Below, piece after piece: positions 8,292-15,778 of a stretch of DNA of 49,243 nucleotides. The position numbers were made by a program, and so were the translations under genes. The stretch is from Streptomyces roseochromogenus subsp. oscitans DS 12.976. Lineage in GTDB: Bacteria > Actinomycetota > Actinomycetes > Streptomycetales > Streptomycetaceae. The notes under the pieces were generated by a model. It was given only the letters and a program-made list of their open reading frames with translations, searched no databases and was not told the DNA's origin. Where the stretch lies: positions 5,127,680 through 5,176,922 of the forward strand of contig NZ_CM002285.1 of NCBI RefSeq assembly GCF_000497445.1, read 5' to 3'. Within the stretch, counting starts at the first letter, position 1; every line of letters begins with the position of its first letter.

Positions 8292-8867
8292 TCAGACGTT
8301 CACGCCGAAGTCCTGGGCGATGCCGACCAGGCCCGAGGCGTAACCCTGGCCCACCGCGCGGAACTTCCACTCCGCGCCGTTGCGGTACAGCTCGCCGAAG
8401 ACCATGGCCGTCTCGGTGGCGGCGTCCTCGGAGAGGTCGTAGCGGGCGATCTCGGAGCCGCCGGCCTGGTTGACGATGCGGATGTAGGCGTTGCGGACCT
8501 GGCCGAAGTTCTGGCCGCGGTTCTCGGCGTCGTAGATGGAGACCGGGAAGACGACCTTGTCGATGTCGGCCGGGAGCGCGGCCAGGTTGACGTTGATCGC
8601 CTCGTCGTCGCCCTCGCCCTGGCCCGTGCGGTTGTCGCCGGTGTGGACGATGGAGTTGTCCGGGGTCTGCTTGTTGTTGAAGAAGACGAAGTGCGCGTCC
8701 GAGTAGACCTTGCCCTGGCCGTTGACCGCGATCGCGGAGGCGTCCAGGTCGAAGTCCGTGCCGGTCGTGGTGCGGACGTCCCAGCCGAGGCCCACGGTGA
8801 CGGCGGTCAGGCCCGGAGCCTCCTTGGTGAGCGAGACGTTGCCACCCTTGGACAGGCTTACAGCCAT
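8292..8867 (-). CDS. terD: TerD-family calcium-binding stress protein
   Basis: 191 aa, the standard length for a single TerD domain. Diagnostic segments are [20 protein letters not shown] at the start, [20 protein letters not shown] with the calcium-coordinating aspartates, [20 protein letters not shown], and [12 protein letters not shown]. TerD proteins bind calcium and are linked to tellurite resistance, membrane stress and, in Streptomyces, differentiation. The ATG is preceded by AAGGAC at good spacing. No other ter genes are adjacent, so this is a solitary paralog. Confidence 0.93.
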   Translation of the reverse strand: MAVSLSKGGNVSLTKEAPGLTAVTVGLGWDVRTTTGTDFDLDASAIAVNGQGKVYSDAHFVFFNNKQTPDNSIVHTGDNRTGQGEGDDEAINVNLAALPADIDKVVFPVSIYDAENRGQNFGQVRNAYIRIVNQAGGSEIARYDLSEDAATETAMVFGELYRNGAEWKFRAVGQGYASGLVGIAQDFGVNV

Positions 8868-9017
8868 GATTGGGAGTCCTTCCCTTGAGGTTTCTGTGCC
8901 GACGAAGCTAGCCGTCACCCCGAAGAACGCCGAGGGGGGTCCCGGTGGTTCCGGATGCCTTTACCTTTTTTACCGAGGGCGAAAACGGGGTGACGCGAGG
9001 CGGGCCGGGCCGGGATC

Positions 9018-9455
9018 ATGGGACGCATGTCCGGGCCTTACATCATCCGTGGTTCGGTCTCGCTGCCCGAGGCCGAGCTGACGTGGCGTTTCTCCAGGTC
9101 GTCCGGGCCCGGCGGACAGCACGTCAACACCAGCGACTCGCAGGTGGAGCTGCGCTTCGACCTCGCGCACACCGAGGCGTTCCCCCCGGTGTGGAAGGAG
9201 CGGGCGCTGCAGCGGCTGGCCGGGCGGCTGGTCGACGGTGTCGTCGTCGTACGGGCCTCCGAGCACCGCTCCCAGTGGCGCAACCGCGAGACCGCCGCCG
9301 TACGCCTCGCCGCCCTCCTCGCGGAGGCCAGCGCGCCCCCGCCGAAGCCGCGACGGCCGACCCGGATCCCGCGCGGCATCAACGAACGCCGGCTGCGGGA
9401 GAAGAAACAGCGCTCGGACACCAAGCGGGGCCGCTCCGGCCGCGACTGGTCGTGA
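9018..9455 (+). CDS. arfB: alternative ribosome-rescue peptidyl-tRNA hydrolase (ArfB/YaeJ)
   Basis: 145 aa. The catalytic GGQ motif sits in SSGPGGQHVNTSDSQVELRF (GGQ at residues 32-34), and a short domain is followed by a basic tail rich in Arg and Lys (KPRRPTRIPRGINERRLREK). This is the ArfB layout: the tail enters the empty mRNA channel of stalled ribosomes and the GGQ loop hydrolyses the peptidyl-tRNA. The codon-recognition domains of RF1/RF2 are absent. An internal ATG three codons in (9027) is an equally good start. Confidence 0.9.
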   Translation: MGRMSGPYIIRGSVSLPEAELTWRFSRSSGPGGQHVNTSDSQVELRFDLAHTEAFPPVWKERALQRLAGRLVDGVVVVRASEHRSQWRNRETAAVRLAALLAEASAPPPKPRRPTRIPRGINERRLREKKQRSDTKRGRSGRDWS

Positions 9456-9471
9456 GCGGACGCCTGACCTC

Positions 9472-9555
9472 GGCATATGCGGTCCGCCCCTAGGCATATG
9501 AGGTCTGTCCCTGGGCATACGAGGTCTGCCCTTGGGCGTACGACGGCTGCCGCTC
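9472..9555. repeat. four tandem 21-bp repeats
   Basis: Units starting at 9472, 9493, 9514 and 9535 share the pattern GGCATAYGAGGTCTGYCCYTG, and a fifth partial GGCATG follows. The period is exactly 21 bp. The array fills most of the 180-bp gap between arfB and the sigma factor gene. The array is also open as seven-residue repeats on the minus strand, but I see no start signal or family, so no gene is called. Confidence 0.7.
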
Positions 9556-9635
9556 GGCATGTCCATGCCCCCGTCCAGCCGGTGAGCCCGTCACATATCC
9601 GGCCCGTCGATCGTCAGTGAGGTAGAGGACCAGCG

Positions 9636-10520
9636 ATGGCGACGGAGAGGCCGAAGACCCCGATGAGCGACAACGAGCAGCACCGCGACAACGACCTTCT
9701 CGCCGAGCGGTTCGAGGCGTACCGGGGGCATCTGCGGGCCGTCGCCTACCGGATGCTGGGCTCGGCCGCGGAGGCCGAGGACGCGGTGCAGGAGGCGTGG
9801 TTCCGGCTGAGCCGGTCCGACGCCCGTGAGGTGGGCAACCTCGGCGGATGGCTGACGACCGTGGTGGGCCGGGTCTGTCTCGACATGCTCCGCTCCCGCC
9901 GCTCCCGGGGCGAGCAGCCGCTGGACACCTGGCACCCGGGGCCCTCCGCCGAGCCGGATCCGGCGCAGGACGCCGTGCTCGCGGACTCGGTCGGGGTCGC
10001 CCTGCTCGTCGTCCTCGACACGCTCTCGCCGGCCGAGCGGCTGGCGTTCGTGCTGCACGATCTGTTCGGGGTGCCGTTCGAGGAGGTCGGCGGGGTCCTC
10101 GGGCGCAGCCCGGCCGCGGCGCGGCAGCTGGCCAGCCGGGCGCGGCGGCGGGTGCGGGGGGCGGATGCGCCGGAGGCCGACCTGGTGCGGCAGCGGGAGG
10201 TCGTCGACGCGTTTCTGGCGGCCGCGCGGGGTGGTGACTTCGACGGGCTGCTGGCGGTGCTCGATCCGGATGTGGTGGCGCGGAGCGAGGCCGGTGCGAC
10301 GGTGGGAGCAGTCGGGGTGGCCTCCGGGGCGAGGAGCTTCGGGCATCTCGCGAAGGTGGCTCAGCCGGTGCTGGTGGACGGTGCGACGGGGCTGGTCGTG
10401 TACGCCGAGGGTCGCGTCGAGCGCGTCCTGACGTTCACCTTCGTCGCCGACCGGATCACGTCCATTGACGTCGTCACGAACCCGACGGACCTGTCCACGC
10501 TGACGATCGAGCCGGTGTAG
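9636..10520 (+). CDS. ECF41-type RNA polymerase sigma factor
   Basis: 294 aa. Region 2 (LLAERFEAYRGHLRAVAYRM, then EAEDAVQEAWFRLSR) and region 4 (LSPAERLAFVLHDLFGVPFE, then GRSPAAARQLASRARRRV) are intact. A C-terminal SnoaL-like extension of about 115 residues begins near REVVDAFLAAARGGDFDGLL and ends with DVVTNPTDLSTL, corresponding to the NPDKL-type motif of the ECF41 group. In that group the extension regulates the sigma factor in cis instead of a separate anti-sigma factor. The usual target gene (a carboxymuconolactone decarboxylase, oxidoreductase or epimerase) is not adjacent. The start at 9636 has GAGG upstream; an ATG at 9663 is an alternative. Confidence 0.92.
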   Translation: MATERPKTPMSDNEQHRDNDLLAERFEAYRGHLRAVAYRMLGSAAEAEDAVQEAWFRLSRSDAREVGNLGGWLTTVVGRVCLDMLRSRRSRGEQPLDTWHPGPSAEPDPAQDAVLADSVGVALLVVLDTLSPAERLAFVLHDLFGVPFEEVGGVLGRSPAAARQLASRARRRVRGADAPEADLVRQREVVDAFLAAARGGDFDGLLAVLDPDVVARSEAGATVGAVGVASGARSFGHLAKVAQPVLVDGATGLVVYAEGRVERVLTFTFVADRITSIDVVTNPTDLSTLTIEPV

Positions 10521-10669
10521 ACCTGGCGGTCGGCGGAGAGCGTCGGCTTGGCAGGGGGCCGGTTCGAGCGAAGCCGTGAGCTGGGAGAGCGATCAGCCCG
10601 ACGGACCCGCAGCCGGCGGACGGTCGCACGTGCAACGGCGAGGCATCGACGGCCCCTCTCACGGGTGCT

Positions 10670-11040
10670 GCGCGTCGGCCCTGCCACACCCGCTACCGCC
10701 TGCTCCAGCGGTCGTGGCGCGCGGCGCTGGATGGCGAGCCGGAGGTCCGTGTGCCGGGCGATCAGCCAGGCCGCGCGGGCGGCCTCCGGGCCGACCAGGT
10801 CGGCGGTGGGCAAGCCGTGCTCGTCCATGATCTCGCCGAGCCGAGCCGAGCCGAACTGAGCTGAGCCGAGCCGAGCTGAGCCGAACTGAGCCGGTCCGCG
10901 TGCCGCGTGGTCGGCCGGCGCCAGGCGAGCTGTTCGGGCGGGTCGTCGCTGTGGGCACGGGCGGCCCGTTCATGGTCCGCCGTGGCCATCCGTTCCAGTT
11001 CCATGGCCGGTTCGGTTAGGTGCGGACGGTCGTTCGCCAT
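10670..11040 (-). pseudogene. DUF6624 protein gene, frameshifted by a repeat expansion
   Basis: An ATG at 11040 with a strong GAGGAG upstream opens a frame reading MANDRPHLTEPAMELERMAT and then AHSDDPPEQLAWRR and HADRL. At that point an array of eleven 5-bp units starts. The homologous sequence resumes in another frame as MDEHGLPTADLVGPEAARAA and WLIARHTDLRLAIQRR, then decays after about LEQAVAGVAG. Relatives, as I remember them, read HADRLGEIMDEHGWP without interruption, so one CTCGG unit became eleven. The 50 extra bases shift the frame. The C-terminal third is not recognisable downstream, so reversion by slippage alone would not restore a full protein. Confidence 0.75.
10836..10890. repeat. 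eleven tandem pentanucleotide repeats
   Basis: Eleven consecutive 5-bp units of CCGAG, CTGAG or CCGAA (minus strand CTCGG, CTCAG, TTCGG). The units have diverged from each other, so the array is unlikely to be slipping rapidly now. Confidence 0.9.
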
Positions 11041-11193
11041 TGTCAACTCCTCGGAAATGCCGTGCCGTTGGGCGCATGAAAAGCCCTGGAGGCGTTTCCG
11101 GATGCGAAGATCATCCGTGAGGACGGTGACGGGGAGGGCGGGCGTGAGACCCGGGTACTGGATTTACGCCGCGGGGATCGAGAACTTCGTGGC

Positions 11194-11766
11194 TCAGCCC
11201 AACTGGCGGTACCGGCCCCGGAAATACAGCAGCGGGCCGCCTTCCGCGCTCGGGACGTGTGCGGTCAGGACGCGGCCGATGACGAGGGTGTGGTCGCCCG
11301 CCGTCACCCGCTGCTCGGTGCGGCACTCCAGCGTGGCCAGCGCACCGCCGACGAGCGCGGCGCCGGTGGCCTCGCCACGGACGTAGGGGATGTCCTCGAA
11401 GAGCAGCCGGTCGCTGATCCGGCCCTTCATCGCGAACCGGCCCGCGATGTGCCGCTGGCTCTCGGCGAGCACCGACACCGCCCACAGGGGCTGTTCGTCG
11501 AGCAGGTCGTCCATGCGGGAGCCCTCGCGCAGGCTGACCAGGACCAGCGGCGGGTCGAGGGAGACCGACAGGAAGGCGGTGGCGGTCATGCCGACGTCCT
11601 CCATGCCGGGCGCGCCCGGGTCGTCCGGGTCCAGCGGCGGCTCCTGGGCGGTCACCAGGACCACCCCGGCGGCCAGTCGGGACATCGCGGCCCGGAACTC
11701 GTCGTTGCTCACCCCCTCAGCATGCCCGGAAGCGGCGGTGGCGGTGGGTGAGGGCGTCTTCAGCAC
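11194..11766 (-). CDS. flavin reductase family protein (FMN-binding)
   Basis: 190 aa. The flavin reductase-like split beta-barrel is indicated by FRAAMSRLAAGVVLVTAQ near the N-terminus, GMTATAFLSVSLDPPLVLVS in the FMN-binding strand pair, and the closing segment HTLVIGRVLTAHV plus PLLYFRGRYRQL. Such proteins reduce FMN with NAD(P)H for a partner monooxygenase or use bound FMN themselves. No partner oxygenase is adjacent. The GTG at 11766 gives about 20 residues before the fold; an internal GTG nearer EGVSNDEFRAAM is also possible. The gene is divergent from cdgB. Confidence 0.88.
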   Translation of the reverse strand: MLKTPSPTATAASGHAEGVSNDEFRAAMSRLAAGVVLVTAQEPPLDPDDPGAPGMEDVGMTATAFLSVSLDPPLVLVSLREGSRMDDLLDEQPLWAVSVLAESQRHIAGRFAMKGRISDRLLFEDIPYVRGEATGAALVGGALATLECRTEQRVTAGDHTLVIGRVLTAHVPSAEGGPLLYFRGRYRQLG

Positions 11767-11937
11767 GCCGGAAACGCTAGTCTCCGCTCCGCGCGAGCCG
11801 CATCGGGCCTCGGGCCGAGCCGGGTCCTAGGACCAACGGCCGACCCTGTGTGCACCATGTGAACAGACATACAAAGCTTCCGTTCAGTAAACGCACGTGG
11901 AAAACGCGGAAACTCCACTCAATTGTTCACGTTCTCC

Positions 11938-11953
11938 TGTGACTTGAGTCACA
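11938..11953. promoter_or_regulatory. Crp-type palindrome upstream of cdgB
   Basis: TGTGACTTGAGTCACA is a 16-bp inverted repeat with two central bases. It matches TGTGA-N6-TCACA, the classical CRP operator, and GTG-N6-GNCAC, the Streptomyces Crp motif as I recall it, at every fixed position. It also resembles the looser AGTGA/TCACC half-sites of the BldD box, and cdgB is a known BldD target in S. coelicolor. It lies about 150 bp upstream of the cdgB start. Confidence 0.55.
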
Positions 11954-12102
11954 AGGGGCAGGAATTGTTGACCCTGTGTACCGAGTGGGCAGCGCGCTGT
12001 GATTCAGTGGCGGGGAAACTCAGACAGCACGGTAAGAGGCACCTCAGAGAAGCGCCGAAGACAACCCTTGATTCGCTGCGAGGTCTCGGGGGGAGGGCGA
12101 GC

Positions 12103-13758
12103 ATGGAGACCGAGTCGGAGCCGTATGTCCGTCTTGCGTCCCTGCGGCAGCTGCACCAGGTCATGGCCGACATGAACACGGCACGCAGTCTGGCGGACAC
12201 GCTGCAGACCGTCGCCGACGGTGCCGTGAACGCCCTCGGATTCGAGATGGCGTGCGTGAACCTCGTACGCCCCGACGGCGATCTCGTCGTCGCCGCGTTC
12301 TCCGGGAACTCCGCCGCCGAGGCCCTGATCACCGGCCGGGTCGGCTCCCGCGAGTCCTGGGAGCGGCGGCTGCACATGGGCGAGAACTGGGGGGACCTGG
12401 TCTTCATCCCGCACACCGAGGGCTGGGTGCTCGACGATGACGACGTACCCCAGTGGTACACGGACGGGCCCGCGCCGCGCTTCGAGGACGAGTGGCACCC
12501 CTCCGACCGCCTCTTCGCCCCGATGTTCACGCCGGGCGTGCAGGGCGGCTCCTCCGGCGAGCTGCTCGGGGTCATCTCGGTCGACCGGCCGCGCAACGGC
12601 CGCCGTCCCGGCGCCTGGGGCCGCGAGGCCCTGCAGATGTACGCCTTCCAGGCCGCCATCGCGATCAGCAACGCGCGTCTACGCGCGAATATGCAGCGGG
12701 CACTGGTCCGCCTGGAGCGCGAGCAGCAGGCGCTGCGGGCCAGTGAGGAAAGCTTCAGGCAGGCCTTCGAGTACGCCCCCTCCGGCATGGCGATCGCCGA
12801 GATGGGCGGCGACCAGCACGGCCGCATCCTGCGCACCAACGACGCCCTGTGCCGCCTGCTGGGCCGCCCCGCCTCCGCGATGCGCCGCTACTCCTTCTCC
12901 GACCTCGTCCACCCCGAGGACATCGGCACGCTGCTGCGGACCTCGGCCGAGGGCGGCCGCGCGGAACTCCGCCTCGGCCGCCGCGACGGCACGTACGTCT
13001 GGGTGTCGTTGCGCAACTCGGTCGTCGCGGACGCCGCCGACGGCCCCCGCTTCCTCCTCACCCACGTCGAGGACATAGAGGAGCGCAAGCGCCGCGAGCT
13101 GCAGCTCGCCCACCGCGCCTCCCACGACTCCCTCACCGGCCTGCCGAACTCCGCCGAGCTGCGCTCGCGCCTGTCGTCCCGGCTGTGCCGGCGCCCGGCC
13201 CACGCCGGCGAGCTGGAGTCCCTGGACGCGGCCTACGGCCACCCCGCCTTCGACGCCCCCGCCGGTCACGGCTTCGACTTCCGGCCGGGCACGGAGGGAT
13301 ACGACGGCTACGACCACCATGTGCACACCGTGGCCCCCGAGGGTGACCAGGACGACGGCACCAAGGGCCTCGCGGTGCTCTTCTGCGACCTGGACGGCTT
13401 CAAGTCGATCAACGACCGCTTCGGGCACAACGCGGGCGACGCGGTCCTCATCGAGGTGGCGAGGCGGTTGTCCCGCGGTGTCCGCGACGGCGACACGGTC
13501 GCCCGGCTCGGCGGCGACGAGTTCGTGATCCTCGCCGACGGCCTCGGCCGGGCCGACGCCCAGGACCTCGCCGTACGGCTGCGCAACGAGATCATCCAGC
13601 CGATCCGCGCCGAGGGACGGGCCGTCCGGGTGGGTGCGAGCTTCGGGATCGGGTGGGCACACTGCGGCATGACTGCGGACGAAGTGTTGAAGTCAGCCGA
13701 CGAGCGTATGTACGTAGAGAAACGATCTCGTCCCAAACAACACCGACGCGCCGGGTGA
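12103..13758 (+). CDS. cdgB: GAF-PAS-GGDEF diguanylate cyclase (CdgB)
   Basis: 551 aa. A GAF domain (about residues 20-190) is followed by a PAS domain (about 215-325; ESFRQAFEYAPSGMAIAEMG) and a GGDEF domain. The active site RLGGDEFVIL has GGDEF at residues 470-474, and an RDGD inhibitory I-site lies exactly five residues before it, so an active, product-inhibited c-di-GMP synthase is expected. The GGDEF domain carries an acidic, Gly/His-rich insertion of about 50 residues after SLTGLPNSAELRSRLSSRL. There is no transmembrane segment. The ATG at 12103 is preceded by GGGGGGAGGG; an upstream in-frame start near 11923 would place the palindrome inside the gene and is less likely. In S. coelicolor CdgB controls development downstream of BldD. 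Confidence 0.93.
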   Translation: METESEPYVRLASLRQLHQVMADMNTARSLADTLQTVADGAVNALGFEMACVNLVRPDGDLVVAAFSGNSAAEALITGRVGSRESWERRLHMGENWGDLVFIPHTEGWVLDDDDVPQWYTDGPAPRFEDEWHPSDRLFAPMFTPGVQGGSSGELLGVISVDRPRNGRRPGAWGREALQMYAFQAAIAISNARLRANMQRALVRLEREQQALRASEESFRQAFEYAPSGMAIAEMGGDQHGRILRTNDALCRLLGRPASAMRRYSFSDLVHPEDIGTLLRTSAEGGRAELRLGRRDGTYVWVSLRNSVVADAADGPRFLLTHVEDIEERKRRELQLAHRASHDSLTGLPNSAELRSRLSSRLCRRPAHAGELESLDAAYGHPAFDAPAGHGFDFRPGTEGYDGYDHHVHTVAPEGDQDDGTKGLAVLFCDLDGFKSINDRFGHNAGDAVLIEVARRLSRGVRDGDTVARLGGDEFVILADGLGRADAQDLAVRLRNEIIQPIRAEGRAVRVGASFGIGWAHCGMTADEVLKSADERMYVEKRSRPKQHRRAG

Positions 13759-13875
13759 TCCGCAGGTCAGAGACTTGATGCGATCCGAGTCACCCGTTTG
13801 GCTCAGTCGGAGCGGGTAGGCTCGCTCTTCCAGACCTGTATCGCATCCACCCGCACCTGCTGAGGAGACCAAGGG

Positions 13876-14799
13876 ATGACGCCCGGCGAAAACAGCCCGA
13901 GCACGCCCGAGGACGACGACCCGTTCGGCTATCTGTACGCAGACGGCCAGGCCAGAGGGGCCCAGCCGCCGTCCGGCGGTTACGGCTACCCGAACTCGGT
14001 CAGCAGGGTGCGTGCGGTCGGCGAGCGGCAGTACGGCCAGCAGCAGTACGGCCAGTCGACCATCCCGCAGCAGGGTGCCTACGGCCAGCCGAACGCCCAC
14101 TACCAGGCCCCGGAGACCCTGCCCGGCGGTGCCCCGCCGAGCGGCCCCCGGTCCGCGCAGCCCGCTCCCGGCCGCCGCGGCCCGAACACCAAGGGCCTGC
14201 TGATCGGCGCGATCGCGGTGGTCGCGGCGGTCGTCATAGGCATCAGCGTGGCGATGCTCAACGGCAACGACGACAAGAAGACGGGCAACCAGGCGGGCAA
14301 CACCCCCAGCCAGTCCCAGAGCCAGGCCCCGAGCCCGTCGGGGAGCAGCTCGGCGGCGAGCGGCGAGTTGCCGAAGGTCAACGCCGCGGACAGCTCCGTA
14401 CAGCTGGCGGGAGGCGCCGCCGTGGCGTCGGACATCAAGGGTGCCCAGGGTGCGGGCGGAAAGTATGTGGGTGGCCTGAGTGCGGTGGGCGCCTCGGTGA
14501 CGTGGACCGTGGACAACATCCCCGAGGAAGGCACCTATACCCTGCTCGCGCGGTACGACAACGCCGGTGAGGACCAGAGGATGACCCTCACCGTCAACGG
14601 CCAGAAGTTCGGCGGCGGTTTCAACTTCGCCAACTTCACGCACCAGTCCGACCCGACGCAGGCGTGGACCGAGAGCTATGCGTTCCCCACGCTGAACAAG
14701 GGCTCCAACACGATCTCGCTCTCCTGCCAGCCCGGCGACAAGTGCAACGTGCTCCTGGATCAGCTCTCGCTGAAGAAGGGCAAGGTCGGGCGGGGCTAA
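13876..14799 (+). CDS. membrane-anchored protein with extracellular CBM6/35-like domain
   Basis: 307 aa. Residues 1-110 are a cytoplasmic, Gln/Tyr/Gly/Pro-rich low-complexity region (YGQQQYGQSTIPQQGAYGQP). A single transmembrane helix (LLIGAIAVVAAVVIGISVAM, about 113-132) follows, then a Ser/Pro/Gln-rich linker. The C-terminal 150 residues form a beta-sandwich resembling carbohydrate-binding module family 6/35 (VSWTVDN-type strand, GTYTLLARYDNAGEDQRMTL, CNVLLDQLSL). It probably binds sugar at the cell surface. A good ribosome-binding site (GAGGAGACC) precedes the ATG. It follows cdgB by 117 bp. Confidence 0.82.
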   Translation: MTPGENSPSTPEDDDPFGYLYADGQARGAQPPSGGYGYPNSVSRVRAVGERQYGQQQYGQSTIPQQGAYGQPNAHYQAPETLPGGAPPSGPRSAQPAPGRRGPNTKGLLIGAIAVVAAVVIGISVAMLNGNDDKKTGNQAGNTPSQSQSQAPSPSGSSSAASGELPKVNAADSSVQLAGGAAVASDIKGAQGAGGKYVGGLSAVGASVTWTVDNIPEEGTYTLLARYDNAGEDQRMTLTVNGQKFGGGFNFANFTHQSDPTQAWTESYAFPTLNKGSNTISLSCQPGDKCNVLLDQLSLKKGKVGRG

Positions 14800-15442
14800 G
14801 CCGCGGTGACTGTGCTGGTCGCCGCGACCCGCTCCGCAAGCTCCTCGTACGCCGCCCCGGTCCAACTCGCCTGTCGGAGGCGCTCGTTCGGTCGCTGCCG
14901 AGAGCGGCGACCGGCGCGGTGACGTTAGGGTCGGTCATGGTGGCAATTTTGGCCGCCCAAACCCTCTGATTTTTCGGGGAGTTATCTCGGAGTCGGCGCT
15001 CCAGCATGCCATCGGCGGACCAGAAGCGATGGCCGCGCGCTGGGTGCCGGGGGAGTCAGGCGTACAGAAGGCTGTTCGACTGGCTTATGATGTCGGCGTC
15101 CCTCCGAAGGGTCGAATCGCTGAGACTAATCGAGCGACATCTCAATAATTAGCGCAACGGATAAGTAGACATGTCGCTGCGCATGGTCCCGAACGCCTCC
15201 ATGCTGACCCTCGCATGGTAGAGGTCATCCATCTCCGACCGGCGACGGCGGCTGCGTCGAGTTCGCCGCCTTCGGAGATAGCCGCCATGATCGAGGGAGT
15301 CAAGGCCGGCGAGTTCGACCATCTCGCGGAGGGATAGTACAGAAGGCGCTCGGCCGTACGAGTGGTTAGTTCGGTCAGCGGTTTTTCGGAATGGTCGTCG
15401 AGGAAGCTTGGCCGTGACGTTGTCCTAGACGAGGCGGAATCC
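14800..15442. other. 643-bp region without a confident gene; lower GC
   Basis: The stretch from about 14,940 to 15,420 is visibly less GC-rich than its surroundings. Two fragments look protein-like. A plus-strand frame ending at 15,148 reads AIGGPEAMAARWVPGESGVQ, then KAVRLAYDVGVPPKGRIAET, without an obvious start codon upstream. A 40-codon frame at 15215-15337 begins MVEVIHLRPATAAASSSPPS and has no ribosome-binding site. Both could be remnants of a decayed gene. No tRNA, terminator or insertion sequence end is evident. Confidence 0.5.
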
Positions 15443-15760
15443 ATGCTTGTACGTAGAGCCTTGGCCATCGCGATCGCCACCCCTGTGCTGCTCGCCGCGA
15501 TCGGAATGACTGGCGCAGCCGCGGCCACTTCGCAAAAGTCCACCATCGGTGGGTCAATCGCCCGCCCTGAGCCTCCCGCTCGCCCTGAGACTCCCGCCAG
15601 CAGCGAGGACGGCGAGGCAAAGAGGGCTGACAGTACGCACGCTGACAGTGCACACGGTGGGGCCAAGAAGCCTGCCGCTGAGGAAGTGGAACCGGAAGAA
15701 GGTCTCCTCGACACCATCACCGGTGAACTCTTCAATCGCGTTGCTCCCAGCAGAGCCTGA
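15443..15760 (+). CDS. small secreted protein, unknown function
   Basis: 105 aa. A typical Sec signal peptide (MLVRRALAIAIATPVLLAAI, ending near GAAAAT) should be cleaved around residue 28. The mature part is an acidic, Pro/Glu/Ala-rich, probably disordered chain with no cysteines and no family I recognise. GAGG lies about 10 bases before the ATG. It belongs to the lower-GC island between the CBM protein and the sugar kinase gene and may be strain-specific. It is convergent with the kinase gene, with ends 18 bp apart. Confidence 0.6.
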   Translation: MLVRRALAIAIATPVLLAAIGMTGAAAATSQKSTIGGSIARPEPPARPETPASSEDGEAKRADSTHADSAHGGAKKPAAEEVEPEEGLLDTITGELFNRVAPSRA

Positions 15761-15778
15761 AGCGGAACGTAAAAGGGA

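Noticed and set aside
9456..9590. Minus-strand heptapeptide frame through the 21-bp repeats
   Set aside because: It repeats MPRxxPH because of the array, has no ribosome-binding site and runs antisense into arfB.
11823..11834. GGTCCTAGGACC palindrome considered as a dre site
   Set aside because: It is a perfect 12-bp palindrome, but its centre is longer by two bases than the DasR core, so the spacing of the half-sites is wrong. It could be an operator of something else.
11923..12102. N-terminal extension of cdgB from an upstream start
   Set aside because: It would bury the Crp-like palindrome in the coding region and has no family support. The ATG at 12103 has a strong ribosome-binding site.
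13798..13822. TTGGCT and TAGGCT as a promoter for the CBM protein gene
   Set aside because: The spacer is only 13 bp, too short for a standard promoter. The TAGGCT alone may be a -10, but I would not call it.
15105..15120. GGGTCGAATCGC resembling a tRNA T-loop
   Set aside because: No matching acceptor, D or anticodon arms can be drawn around it and the stem of the T-arm does not pair.
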